A DNA stretch of 64,000 nt from NCBI GenBank assembly GCA_020444175.1, contig JAHLLM010000012.1, positions 1 through 64,000 of the forward strand, read 5' to 3'. Origin of the DNA: Desulfobulbaceae bacterium (GTDB taxonomy: Bacteria; Desulfobacterota; Desulfobulbia; Desulfobulbales; SURF-16). The notes below the pieces were generated by a model that was not told the origin of the DNA, searched no databases, and saw only the letters and a list, made by a program, of their open reading frames with translations. Shown here piece by piece: positions 9,162-18,099 of this stretch. The position numbers were made by a program, and so were the translations under genes. Each line of letters begins with the position of its first letter. The stretch's first letter is position 1.

Positions 9162-11633
9162 TTATGTCCCATCAAGCACTTTACGCACCAGCCCGGCAAT
9201 ATCGCTTTTCACCAATGGCTTCAAGGCAAACTCTTTAATGCCGATTGCTTTTGCCTCTTCCTCGGAAATAATGGAGCTATAGCCCGTGCAGAGGATGATG
9301 GGAATATCAGGTCGAGCTTGCAGCATTTTTCCTGCCATCTCGGAACCTGGCATACCCGGCATTGTCTGGTCGGTAATGACAAGATCAAACTGCTCAGGCT
9401 GACTCAGAAAAGCGTCAAGTGCTTCCTGGCTGCCTGTCTTAACCGTGACCCGATACCCTAACCTCTCAAGAATATGCCCTCCCAATTCCGCGAGAGCCTC
9501 TTCATCATCAACAAAAAGAATTCTTTCGGTGCCGGTTTGAATGATCTTGAGCGATTCGGAATGCAGACCCGCAGCAACATCTTCCCTGGCAACCGGCAGG
9601 AAAATATGAAAGCTGGTCCCAACGCCAAGTTCACTGTAAAAAGATACAAAGCCGCCATAGCTTTTTACGATTCCATGGACAATGGACAGCCCCATGCCAG
9701 TGCCTTTGCCGATTTCTTTGGTGGTGAAATAAGGATTAAAGATTTTATCTTTGATATCAGGGGGAATACCCGGTCCGGAATCACTGATCGTCAGTTGTAT
9801 GAAAACGCCGGGCTCGACTGCTAGCTCATTTACCAGATAGTCCTTATCCAGAGTTATCTCCCTTAACGAAATTTCTATTCTTCCCCCGCTTTTCTCCATG
9901 GCCTGATAGGCATTGGTGCATATATTCATTATTATCTGCTGGATTTGGGTCGGATCGGCCAAAATACATCCAACCTCGGGATCGATGTTATGAATTATAT
10001 CAATGGTGGTAGGAAGCGATGGACGCAGCATTTTTAACGCCTCTTTCAGAAGAATTGCCGGCTGTAATAAAATGCGTTCCGTTTCTGCCTGACGACTGAA
10101 AGCAAGTATCTGCTTGACAAGCTCCCGTGCCCTTATTGCCGCTTTTAAGACCTCCTCCAGATCAGATGTTACAGGTGAATTCGGGTCACTCTCTGCCATT
10201 GCCATTTCTGCATAACCGAGCACAACACTTAAAATATTGTTAAAATCATGGGCAATGCCGCCTGCCAGCGTGCCGATGGCTTCCATCTTCTGGGCCTGGG
10301 TAAGACGTGCTTCCAGCTTTCTTTTTTCTTCCTCTTCTTTGCGACGCTCTGTAATGTCACGGGCAATTCCCAGTATTCCCATGAGATTTCCGTCTCTGTC
10401 AAACATGGGCGTCTTTATGGTTTCAAGAAGTTCACGATGGCCGTCATCGGCATAGGTAACTTCTTCCTCATTAAGGCACGGTTTCCCCGCCTCCATAGCC
10501 GCATTGTCATGCTTTCTGAAAAAGTCAGCCAATTCACGGTCAATAAAATCATGGTCAGTCTTGCCGATAATATCTTTTTCAGACGCCCCGAAAAAACGCT
10601 CAAACCTGGCATTGCATAAAAGGTAAATACCCTTCTCGTCCTTCATCCAGATCAGGTCTGGAATGGTGTTAATCAGCGTTCTGAGGTGCGCCTCGCTCTT
10701 TGCCAGGGCCTCCTCAGCCGTTTTGCGCTCGGCAATGTTGTTGCTCAACTCTCTATTTACAGCGACAAGGGAGCGACATCGCCAGTAGGCCATGAGGCAA
10801 ATGGAGAGGAACAATAAAACGACACTGACAGTGCCGATTCTTTTCCCGGTCCAATATGTTTCGGCAACACCGAACCATCTTCTTTCGAATCTATAATAGA
10901 GTGAGGAGTTGTCCGCCTTTAACTGCCTGGCGTATTTGTCCAGGGTGTCGAGTATCCTTTGATCGCCTCCCATTTTGGGAACGGCAAAATAAGCGGAAAA
11001 TGGGTTAAAGACAATGGGCGTTTTATGAAAATGACTTTGGGTCTGTTTTTTAAAGGCATAGGTATTATTAACGGCAACGGCATCAACTGTTCCATCCTGC
11101 AGGGCTTTAAAAGCTTTTTCGTAAACCGGAAATTCTGCATACTCTACCGGGATCTCAAAATCAGACAGTAATTTTTTAACCGCGGCAGTTATCTTGTTTT
11201 TTGACCTGACTCCAATTTTTTTCCCTTTGAGATCAAAGACACTGTTGATTTTGATGTCGTGGGATAAAATTGTCCCCCAGAATGTCCAGATAGGTTCTTT
11301 GGAAAAAGTCAGATATCTTGCCCTTTCAGGGCTTTCACCCAAAGAAGTCATAAGATCGATTTTATTCGATCTTATGAGGCTGAGGCATTCTTTCAAGTCG
11401 CAGGAAACATATTCAAGCTGCCAGCCTTCTTTCTGGGCGACATGGTCAAGAATTTCAACAAACAGCCCCTGTGGGCGCTCATCTTCAAAATAGACGATGG
11501 GTTTGTTCTGGAAGATGCCGACCTTGATTGTTTCTTCGGACCAGGCAAAATTGACGGTAAAAGCAAAAATGAGAAGTATGGCAGAGGAGACGACAAGAAT
11601 TTTCTGATAAAAATAACACTTATGCATTTTCAT
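9162..11633 (-). CDS. Hybrid histidine kinase with periplasmic solute-binding sensor, PAS and receiver
   Basis: 823 residues. A signal/anchor lies at 1-32. Residues about 34-255 form a family-3 extracellular solute-binding domain (ETIKVGIFQNKPIVYFE, DLKGKKIGVRSKN, AVAVNNTYAF), the sensor type of BvgS/EvgS-like kinases, which usually binds amino acids or similar small molecules. A TM follows at about 265-285, then a PAS domain with a PAC tail (about 310-430: LIWMKDEKGIYLLCN, GILGIARDITERR). The H-box has His462 (GGIAHDFNNIL). The ATPase has NICTNAYQAM, SDSGPGI and GKGTGMGLSI. The receiver has Asp755 in ITDQTMPGMPG and the Lys in ALKPL. It is convergent with the zinc-knuckle gene (50-bp gap). 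Its kinase and receiver are close paralogues of those at 3750-6215. Confidence 0.93.
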   Translation of the reverse strand: MKMHKCYFYQKILVVSSAILLIFAFTVNFAWSEETIKVGIFQNKPIVYFEDERPQGLFVEILDHVAQKEGWQLEYVSCDLKECLSLIRSNKIDLMTSLGESPERARYLTFSKEPIWTFWGTILSHDIKINSVFDLKGKKIGVRSKNKITAAVKKLLSDFEIPVEYAEFPVYEKAFKALQDGTVDAVAVNNTYAFKKQTQSHFHKTPIVFNPFSAYFAVPKMGGDQRILDTLDKYARQLKADNSSLYYRFERRWFGVAETYWTGKRIGTVSVVLLFLSICLMAYWRCRSLVAVNRELSNNIAERKTAEEALAKSEAHLRTLINTIPDLIWMKDEKGIYLLCNARFERFFGASEKDIIGKTDHDFIDRELADFFRKHDNAAMEAGKPCLNEEEVTYADDGHRELLETIKTPMFDRDGNLMGILGIARDITERRKEEEEKRKLEARLTQAQKMEAIGTLAGGIAHDFNNILSVVLGYAEMAMAESDPNSPVTSDLEEVLKAAIRARELVKQILAFSRQAETERILLQPAILLKEALKMLRPSLPTTIDIIHNIDPEVGCILADPTQIQQIIMNICTNAYQAMEKSGGRIEISLREITLDKDYLVNELAVEPGVFIQLTISDSGPGIPPDIKDKIFNPYFTTKEIGKGTGMGLSIVHGIVKSYGGFVSFYSELGVGTSFHIFLPVAREDVAAGLHSESLKIIQTGTERILFVDDEEALAELGGHILERLGYRVTVKTGSQEALDAFLSQPEQFDLVITDQTMPGMPGSEMAGKMLQARPDIPIILCTGYSSIISEEEAKAIGIKEFALKPLVKSDIAGLVRKVLDGT

Positions 11634-11752
11634 TTTGACTCATTTACACCAAAAACACACCTTATTCAAGTCAGGAAAAATCCCCTATCCTCCCCTCCCC
11701 AGTAGACCGCCGGACTGAAAAATATGTGTATTGAAGACCTATTTTTTATTTA

Positions 11753-11976
11753 ATGATTACCAACGTATTTCAACCAACACAAAGAGAGTTCTTCGTTTTT
11801 CCTGTCATCTCGGTGTCTCACAAACTCGCTTACCGGAACGGATGTGAGAAATCTTAATATCTGTAGTGACAGATTTCTCCCGTTGGTCGAAATGACACCA
11901 TTTACATTTTATGTCTACAAATCAACCTGTTAATGAGCCGATAATATATCATTGGCTGAAATTCGTTGGTAATCAT
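11753..11976. mobile_element. MITE-like element with 25-bp terminal inverted repeats
   Basis: ATGATTACCAACG... at 11753-11777 is the reverse complement of 11952-11976 with two mismatches in 25 positions. The 224-bp interval has no open frame of note and carries an internal hairpin (GAGAAATCT / AGATTTCTC around 11847-11880). This is the layout of a miniature inverted-repeat element. The AT-rich flanks do not give a clear target duplication. It fills most of the 553-bp gap between the solute-binding kinase and the ABC operon; nothing else was seen in that gap. Confidence 0.6.
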
Positions 11977-12186
11977 ATTTTATTTTAGGCACATGGAATA
12001 GGAAAAGGCAATGTGAAAAATACAATTGCCAAGCCAAGTTAACAATAACAATTGTTCCTAATAACATATGGAATTTTTTCAGTTTTTATTTGAAACTTTT
12101 CTTGTTTTTATATGTCATCTGAAAGTTAAGGAACAAATCACAATCAAAATATCCATAGCACCCTGATTTTATAGGTATAAACCACC

Positions 12187-13119
12187 ATGATCCACGCACA
12201 GGAGTTATGCAAAAGCTACGATAAAATCCCAGCTCTCCAAGATGTCACCTTTTCTGTTCAGGAAGGAGAGGTAATTGGCCTTCTCGGCCCCAACGGTGCC
12301 GGAAAAACAACCCTTATGAAGATACTTACCGGCTACCTGCATCCCACTTCCGGCAGTGCGCAGGTTGCCGGGTTTGATATCCTGGATCAAAGCAGAGAAA
12401 TTCAGGCCAATATCGGCTATCTGCCGGAAAACGCGCCACTCTACCCCGAACTGACAGTTCAATCATATCTGACTATGATTGCCGACCTCAGAAAGATCCC
12501 TAAAACAGAACAGCTAGACAATTTATCCGAGACCATCAGCAGTGTCGGTCTAGAAGACAGGCTGACGCGACCAATCGGCACATTGAGCAAAGGCTACCGG
12601 CAACGGGTCGGCCTTGCCCAGGCCATCCTGCATCGCCCCAAACTCCTTATTCTGGACGAACCGACAAACGGACTTGATCCGACACAGATCGTTCATGTTC
12701 GCACCCTTATAAAGAAACTGGCCAAACAGAGCACTGTTGTTATTTCCACCCATATTCTTTCCGAAGTTGAGGCTACATGCGACAGGGCCCTCATTATCAT
12801 CAACGGCAAGCTGCAGGCTGATGCCAAACTGTCTGAACTTGCAGCGAGCAGCAAGGCCAGGCTGATTCTGGAAACCGATGATCCTGAAATTGCCAGAAGT
12901 AAGCTGAAAAACCTTGCCGGAGTGACCCATGTCTCCTGCGAACAGGATGACGAAAGGCATGTTGCCTATTTCATTGAAAACAGCAGCAACCGCGATCTCT
13001 GCCCGGAAATATATCAGTTGGCCAGAAACGAGGACTGGCAACTGTGCGAATTGCGCAGGGAAGTCCGCACCCTGGAAGCGGTCTTTAATACGCTTGTTCA
13101 GGAAGGAGGTGAGCTGTGA
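12187..13119 (+). CDS. ABC transporter ATP-binding protein (GldA-like)
   Basis: 310 residues. Walker A is GPNGAGKTT at about 34-42, the signature is LSKGYRQR at about 133-140, and Walker B is LLILDEPTNGLD at about 153-164, with a switch His in STHILSE. A C-terminal domain of about 90 residues follows the NBD, as in GldA/CcmA-type exporters. It powers the permease encoded next, whose GTG start overlaps this stop by four bases (GTGA), so they form one operon with translational coupling. Systems of this make-up (ATPase, ABC-2 permease, GldG, DUF4340) are widespread in non-gliding bacteria and their substrate is not settled; gliding should not be inferred. Confidence 0.93.
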   Translation: MIHAQELCKSYDKIPALQDVTFSVQEGEVIGLLGPNGAGKTTLMKILTGYLHPTSGSAQVAGFDILDQSREIQANIGYLPENAPLYPELTVQSYLTMIADLRKIPKTEQLDNLSETISSVGLEDRLTRPIGTLSKGYRQRVGLAQAILHRPKLLILDEPTNGLDPTQIVHVRTLIKKLAKQSTVVISTHILSEVEATCDRALIIINGKLQADAKLSELAASSKARLILETDDPEIARSKLKNLAGVTHVSCEQDDERHVAYFIENSSNRDLCPEIYQLARNEDWQLCELRREVRTLEAVFNTLVQEGGEL

Positions 13120-16043
13120 GTCCGATTCTTGCCATTACCTGTAAAGAACTGAAAATCTATTTCGGCACTCCCATGGCCGCCATTTTTATCGGTGCCTTTC
13201 TGCTTGTCAGCCTTTTTTCCTTTTTCTGGCTTGAAACATTTTTTGCCAGAAACATTGCCGATATCAGACCACTCTTTCGCTGGATGCCGATGCTGATGGT
13301 CTTTCTGTCTGCAGCGCTGACCATGCGGCAATGGAGTGAAGAACAGAAAATGGGCACCCTGGAGGTCCTGCTCACTCTACCGGTCAAAATTTACCAACTG
13401 GTACTTGGAAAATTCCTGGCCGTGATCATACTGAGTGCAATCGCTCTGCTCCTTACCCTTGGACTGCCCTTTTCCGTTGCCACCATAGGAAATCTTGACT
13501 GGGGCCCGGTCATTGCAGGCTACTTCGGCACACTGCTTATGACATGCGCCTATATCAGCATCGGCCTCTTTATCTCCAGCCGTACCGATAACCAGATCAT
13601 AGCCCTCATGCTCACCGTTCTTGTGTCCGGTTTTTTCTATGCCATCGGCTCAAGCGGCATCACTGATTTTTTTGGCAACAGTGCCGCCGACTTTTTACGA
13701 AATATCGGCACAGGAAGCAGATTTGCCAGTATCGAGCGCGGTGTTATTGATCTGCGGGACATCATGTACTACCTCACCCTCTGCTTTTTCTTTTTATCGG
13801 CAAACATCTTTTATCTTGACCGCAAGCGTTGGAGTTTCGGCGAAAACACCAGAACTTATAGAAAAAAAGCGCTAATGGCCTTTGTGCTTATCAGCCTGAA
13901 CCTTGTTGCCGTCAATATCTGGCTGGCACAGGTTGATTCAGCCAGGTTCGATATCACGGAAAACAAAGAATACTCCCTGTCTGCAGCAACAAAAGATCTT
14001 ATCGGCTCCCTTCCGGAACCACTTACCATGCGCGGCTATTTCAGCGCTAAAACGCATCCCCTTCTCTCCCCTCTCGTGCCGCACATTAAAGACCTGATGA
14101 CGGAATACCGGATCGCTTCAAACGGCATGATCAATGTCTCGTTTGTTGACCCGAAATTTGATGAAAAGCTTGAGGAGTCAGCCGCCCATTACGGCATCAA
14201 GCCTGTGCCTTTTCAGGTTGCAGGCCGCTATGAGGCTGCGGTGATCAACTCCTATTTTCATATCCTCATCCAGTACGGCGATCAATTTGTAACCCTGGGC
14301 TTTAATGATCTTATTGAGGCAAAGCAGCGGGCAGACGGCCAACTTGAAGTAAACTTGCGCAATCTGGAATACGATTTGACCCGATCCGTTAAAAAGGTGG
14401 TCTACGGTTTTCAGTCCCTGGCATCAATTTTTGAAAAAAATCCTGAGGGCTTCAAGGTTGTCAGCGTCATCACCCCGGAAACGCTTCCCGAACCCTTCCA
14501 AGCTCTTCCGGGCATGATATCCGAAGCCGTTGACGATCTGCAGAAAAAAACAGGAAAGAAACTCCTTTTTGAAGAGATCAATCTCGACGGGCAGCCTGAC
14601 CCCGTCCGCAGGCAGATAAAAGAACAGTACGGCATTGAGCCTGTTTCCGTTTCCTTTTTTTCAGATGATACCTTTTATCTTCATCTGCTTCTGCAATCCG
14701 GTGACAGGGTTGAACGTATTTATCTGGCACCGGACATGGACAAGTCAGGCATTGGCCGCGAAATAGAGGCAGCCCTGAAACGCAATGGTTCCGGCTTTAC
14801 CAAAACCATCGGCATCTGGTCACCTGAAGCCGACCAGGCCGCCCAGATGGGCATGATGCAGCATGGCGCCTCATCCGGGAACTATCAGATTGTCCAGCAG
14901 ATCCTGCGGGAAAACTATAACCTGCAGAGAATTGATATGACTGAAGGCCGGGTGGGCGGCAACGTTGACGTACTGCTGGTCCTTGCTCCCCAGGATATGA
15001 CGGATGTGGAACGGCTGGCTGTTGACCAGTATCTCATGCAGGGTGGAACGGTGGTGGCTCTGGCCGGGACCTATCAGCTTGATATGTCTCCCTATGCCCA
15101 GTCGTTGCAGGTGAGAAAAATCGAATCAGGCATCAATGAACTCCTTGACCATTACGGCGTGTCAGTCGGCAGCTCCCTTGTCATGGATAAGCAGAATGAA
15201 CCGTTTCCCATTCCGGTGAACCGTGATATCGGCGGCATGGTTATCCAGGAAATCCAGCTCATTGATTACCCGTTTTTTGTTGATGTGCGACCTGAAAATA
15301 TGGTTTCCGACACGACTATTACCTCCCAACTGCCAGCCGTTACCCTGAACTGGGTTTCACCTCTTACTTTGCAGGAAGAAAAACTGGCAGGCAAAAAAGT
15401 AGATGTCCTGCTAAAATCAAGCCAGCAGGCCTGGATTCAGGATACACCGGAAATAGAGCCTGACTTTGACCGCTTTCCGCAGAGCGGTTTTGCCGAAGGG
15501 ACAGATATGAGCCAGCAGGATCTTGCCGTGGCCATAAACGGTTCTTTTTCCAGCTTTTTCAAAGACAAACCGGATCCCCGCCTTGAAAAAGAGCAGGAGG
15601 AAACAACCATCAGCGACCAGGATGAACCGGAAAATGAAGAAAAATCATCTTTACCGGCAGAGGAAACAAATCCCCTTTTCATGCCTCTTGTTACCAAATC
15701 TCCTTCCAACACGAGGCTCATTGTCATCGGTTCGTCCGAATTTGTCAGTGACCCGGTTATCAGCATGTCACAGGGACTTGGCATCGACCGTTTTATGAAC
15801 AGCCTGGAATTTCTCCAGAATGTCATCGACTGGTCGGTTGCTGACGACGATCTTCTTTCTATCCGCTCCAGAGGCGGGCATGCACGAATTCTTGCCCCAA
15901 TGACCCACCGGCAGCAGACCGCACTTGAATGGCTTAACTACGGCCTGGCCCTTCTGGCTCTCATTGTTATCAGCCTTTACGGCGCTGGGAGAAGGAAAAA
16001 AGAAAAACCTCTTGTTTTAAACACTGGGAGGAAGAGATCATGA
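13116..16043 (+). CDS. Fused ABC-2 permease (GldF-like) and GldG-type auxiliary protein
   Basis: 975 residues from a GTG preceded by AGGAGG. Residues 1-245 form a six-helix ABC-2 permease (LRVLLTLPV-type coupling region seen as MGTLEVLLTLPVK). A further TM at about 250-272 (LMAFVLISLNLVAVNIWLA) leads into a large extracytoplasmic GldG-like domain: DITENKEYSLSAATKDLI, a segment equivalent to ABC-type uncharacterised transport PF09822, and a stretch of acidic low-complexity sequence near residue 830. A final TM at about 945-963 anchors the C-terminus. In Bacteroidota GldF and GldG are separate; fusion of the two is common elsewhere. It overlaps the DUF4340 start by four bases (ATGA). Confidence 0.9.
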   Translation: MSPILAITCKELKIYFGTPMAAIFIGAFLLVSLFSFFWLETFFARNIADIRPLFRWMPMLMVFLSAALTMRQWSEEQKMGTLEVLLTLPVKIYQLVLGKFLAVIILSAIALLLTLGLPFSVATIGNLDWGPVIAGYFGTLLMTCAYISIGLFISSRTDNQIIALMLTVLVSGFFYAIGSSGITDFFGNSAADFLRNIGTGSRFASIERGVIDLRDIMYYLTLCFFFLSANIFYLDRKRWSFGENTRTYRKKALMAFVLISLNLVAVNIWLAQVDSARFDITENKEYSLSAATKDLIGSLPEPLTMRGYFSAKTHPLLSPLVPHIKDLMTEYRIASNGMINVSFVDPKFDEKLEESAAHYGIKPVPFQVAGRYEAAVINSYFHILIQYGDQFVTLGFNDLIEAKQRADGQLEVNLRNLEYDLTRSVKKVVYGFQSLASIFEKNPEGFKVVSVITPETLPEPFQALPGMISEAVDDLQKKTGKKLLFEEINLDGQPDPVRRQIKEQYGIEPVSVSFFSDDTFYLHLLLQSGDRVERIYLAPDMDKSGIGREIEAALKRNGSGFTKTIGIWSPEADQAAQMGMMQHGASSGNYQIVQQILRENYNLQRIDMTEGRVGGNVDVLLVLAPQDMTDVERLAVDQYLMQGGTVVALAGTYQLDMSPYAQSLQVRKIESGINELLDHYGVSVGSSLVMDKQNEPFPIPVNRDIGGMVIQEIQLIDYPFFVDVRPENMVSDTTITSQLPAVTLNWVSPLTLQEEKLAGKKVDVLLKSSQQAWIQDTPEIEPDFDRFPQSGFAEGTDMSQQDLAVAINGSFSSFFKDKPDPRLEKEQEETTISDQDEPENEEKSSLPAEETNPLFMPLVTKSPSNTRLIVIGSSEFVSDPVISMSQGLGIDRFMNSLEFLQNVIDWSVADDDLLSIRSRGGHARILAPMTHRQQTALEWLNYGLALLALIVISLYGAGRRKKEKPLVLNTGRKRS

Positions 16044-16639
16044 TGTCCAAGAAAAACAGCATACTTCTGGGGCTGTTGCTTATCCAGGCGCTCCTCATTA
16101 TCCTGTTTTACCGCCCCGCTTCTGCCCCTGGGCTCAAAGAGATACACCTGGCAGAGGGAATAACAGCCGACAATATCGTGGAGCTTGCAATCGTTGACAA
16201 CGCAGGAAAACAGGTAGTTATAAAGAGAAACAGTGACAAGGAATGGCAAATCGTTTCCAAAGAGGACAGTCCCGAGGCGGCAGATTCAGATAAAATAAAT
16301 GCCATCCTGGCGCGCTTGAGCGCGCTGACGGCAGACAGACTGGTAACGCGTACTCCGGCAAGCCACTTGAGATTGAAGGTTGCTGACAATGATTTTGAAA
16401 AAAAAATCAGCGTAAAAACCAAGAATGGTCAGAGCACAATCTTTTTTCTTGGAAGTGCTTCCAGGGCTCAGGGCGTGCATATCCGTGTTGCTTCCCAGGA
16501 TGAAGTCTATATTACCCAGGGAATCTCGTCATGGGAATTTGGCACGGATACCGACTTCTGGAAAAAAAAGAAGTCCGAAATGCCCCAAAATGACGAGGGA
16601 GAACAGACGGAGAACCCTGAACCCGATGCAGCTCAATAG
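16040..16639 (+). CDS. DUF4340 domain protein, third gene of the ABC operon
   Basis: 199 residues. An N-terminal TM anchor (SILLGLLLIQALLIILFY) is followed by a periplasmic domain with the DUF4340 pattern: a VELAIVDNAGKQVVIKR strand pair, a K-E-W-Q-I segment, an AILARLSALTADRLVT helix and an IFFLGSASRAQGVHIR strand. It ends in an acidic Glu/Asp-rich tail. It is shorter than many DUF4340 proteins. The start overlaps the permease stop by four bases, so it belongs to the same transcript. Its role is unknown but it accompanies GldG-type ABC systems consistently, suggesting a structural or substrate-handling partner outside the membrane. Confidence 0.85.
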   Translation: MMSKKNSILLGLLLIQALLIILFYRPASAPGLKEIHLAEGITADNIVELAIVDNAGKQVVIKRNSDKEWQIVSKEDSPEAADSDKINAILARLSALTADRLVTRTPASHLRLKVADNDFEKKISVKTKNGQSTIFFLGSASRAQGVHIRVASQDEVYITQGISSWEFGTDTDFWKKKKSEMPQNDEGEQTENPEPDAAQ

Positions 16640-16690
16640 ATTAAAAGGGGGGAAACAGCTCACAATTTTTTTACAAAAAAAAACACTTTC

Positions 16691-16710
16691 AAGTCTGCTT
16701 TCCCAGACTT
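16691..16710 (+). terminator. Weak hairpin downstream of the ABC operon
   Basis: AAGTCTG (16691-16697) pairs with CAGACTT (16704-16710) around a 6-nt loop, 51 bp after the DUF4340 stop. It is followed by TCCCC rather than a T-run, so termination is only suggested. The rest of 16640-16938 shows no gene. Confidence 0.35.
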
Positions 16711-16938
16711 TCCCCACCCCTCAGACAGCCAATTGAGGTAATTTCAGACATCTTGATCCAGACGGGTAATCCATACTGTAAGAAGATATGAAGTCCAAAC
16801 ATAAATGGCTGGCAATTTACATAAATCACCTGCCACGTTCAAAGTTTACCTTCTCGCAGAGAAAATTAACCTGAGGAGGATTTTCAAAGTTGTGAGCTTA
16901 GCTGTCAATGTTGAGTATCTGGCCCAGAATTTTTGATA

Positions 16939-17250
16939 CTACATTGTCGCTTCACGAATAGATTTTGCCCTCTCAATACGAGCTTTTCTTTTCGGGGTAT
17001 GGAATGCAGCCCAAATATCGTTTCGCCGTTGAAGATTGAGCCAAAAATCAGCCGTATTGTCAAAAACTTTTGCCAGCATTAAAGCTGTGTCTACAGTAAT
17101 AGACCTCTTATTGGTACAGAGTTCATTTGCAGTGCGCCTACTTACACCCATTGCCTCTGCAAGTTGAGTTTGGGTAATATTTAATGGCTCCAAAAATTCC
17201 TCAACCAACATTTCCCCAACACTCACCGGTTGTCGTTTTGTGATAATCAT
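16939..17250 (-). CDS. higA: HigA-type antitoxin
   Basis: 103 residues, XRE helix-turn-helix of the HigA/VapI family. VSVGEMLVEEFLEPLNITQTQLAEAMGVSR is split over the first 40 residues and is followed by NELCTNKRSITVDTALMLAKVF and the W-L-N-L-Q motif typical of HigA. It should neutralise HigB and repress the shared promoter by binding the palindrome before higB. Toxin first, antitoxin second with an 11-bp gap is the usual higBA order. Confidence 0.92.
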   Translation of the reverse strand: MIITKRQPVSVGEMLVEEFLEPLNITQTQLAEAMGVSRRTANELCTNKRSITVDTALMLAKVFDNTADFWLNLQRRNDIWAAFHTPKRKARIERAKSIREATM

Positions 17251-17261
17251 TGCAATATCGC

Positions 17262-17558
17262 CTATCTGTATTCGTGATTGTCTAAATATACACCTGACGC
17301 TTCTCCTGTGGATTCATCCCAAACAAAAATTAAACGCCACTGCTTGTTTACCCTGATACTCACTTTGCCAATTAACGCCCCTGAAAGTTTTTCAAAATGA
17401 TTACTGGGAGGACTACGTAAATCTTTATCACATGTTGCATCATCAATGATCTGTAGTTTGCGAAATAATCTATCTTTGATTTCGGCTGGAATTTTTTTGC
17501 TATACGTATCATTTTCAAAAAAATTCCATAGCCACGAGTCACGACAATTCTTTATCAT
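17262..17558 (-). CDS. higB: HigB-type ribosome-dependent mRNA interferase toxin
   Basis: 98 residues, RelE/ParE superfamily, HigB branch. Residues 30-98 carry the family pattern RKLQIIDDA...DLRSPPSNHFEKL, VSIRVNKQWRLIFVWDE and VYLDNHEYR, including the catalytic-region Arg/Lys residues and the terminal H-x-Y-R. The N-terminal 30 residues are slightly longer than the commonest HigB (about 92). By family it cleaves mRNA on the ribosome. The start ATG abuts a perfect palindrome, so the operon is probably autoregulated. Confidence 0.92.
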   Translation of the reverse strand: MIKNCRDSWLWNFFENDTYSKKIPAEIKDRLFRKLQIIDDATCDKDLRSPPSNHFEKLSGALIGKVSIRVNKQWRLIFVWDESTGEASGVYLDNHEYR

Positions 17559-17559
17559 A

Positions 17560-17572
17560 GTTACACTGTAAC
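17560..17572. promoter_or_regulatory. Palindromic operator candidate of higBA
   Basis: GTTACA-C-TGTAAC is a perfect 6-1-6 palindrome lying one base upstream of the higB start codon, over the ribosome-binding region. HigA proteins bind short palindromes in their own promoters, so this is the likely operator. Only one copy is seen. Confidence 0.55.
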
Positions 17573-17989
17573 TCTCATGGGTGCAAGAAGCAAATAATAT
17601 ATTGCCTGACTAGAAAAAAACAGAGCCATTGATCAGCGACTATGAGTCTCACAGAGTATGTCAATGTTGGGCAGATTGTCCCCGCTGAGAACTTCGCAAT
17701 GACAAGATTCAGCAAAAAACAATGTTATGAGCCTCCATTTTTTCACATCACCCGGAGATCTCTATGCAAATTTGTCTTTATTTGAATTTAAAAATGGAGT
17801 TGCAGAAAAAAATGCAAATCAGTTTCATCTTATGGAACCTTGCTCCTTAATCTGCGGGATACGGTGGACCGAAGCTTGACTGAACAGCAGTAATTCCCAA
17901 AGCAAGCCATATTTTGCCGGGAAATTACGACATAATAGGCTTTTGATTAACCAACATACTGTTTTCGCCTAAAAATTCGCCGAATTGAC
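17573..17989. other. Gene-free stretch between higBA and the IS
   Basis: No open frame with a plausible start and no recognised RNA. It contains a short fragment around 17665-17700 (CCCCGCTGAGAACTTCGC) resembling debris of dispersed repeats. Otherwise nothing is seen. Confidence 0.5.
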
Positions 17990-18099
17990 TCGTCTGGCCT
18001 TGAAAACAGTGAAAAATTGCATTTTTTGAGCATAATGCTCCATCCGCCCACCTTGGATGTCCGGGGAGGGGCCAATGTTCTTTGAAAAATTAATAGGAT

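Noticed and set aside
12187-16639. Gliding motility machinery
   Set aside because: GldA/F/G-type ABC genes plus DUF4340 occur in many non-gliding bacteria, and no other gliding gene is in the window.
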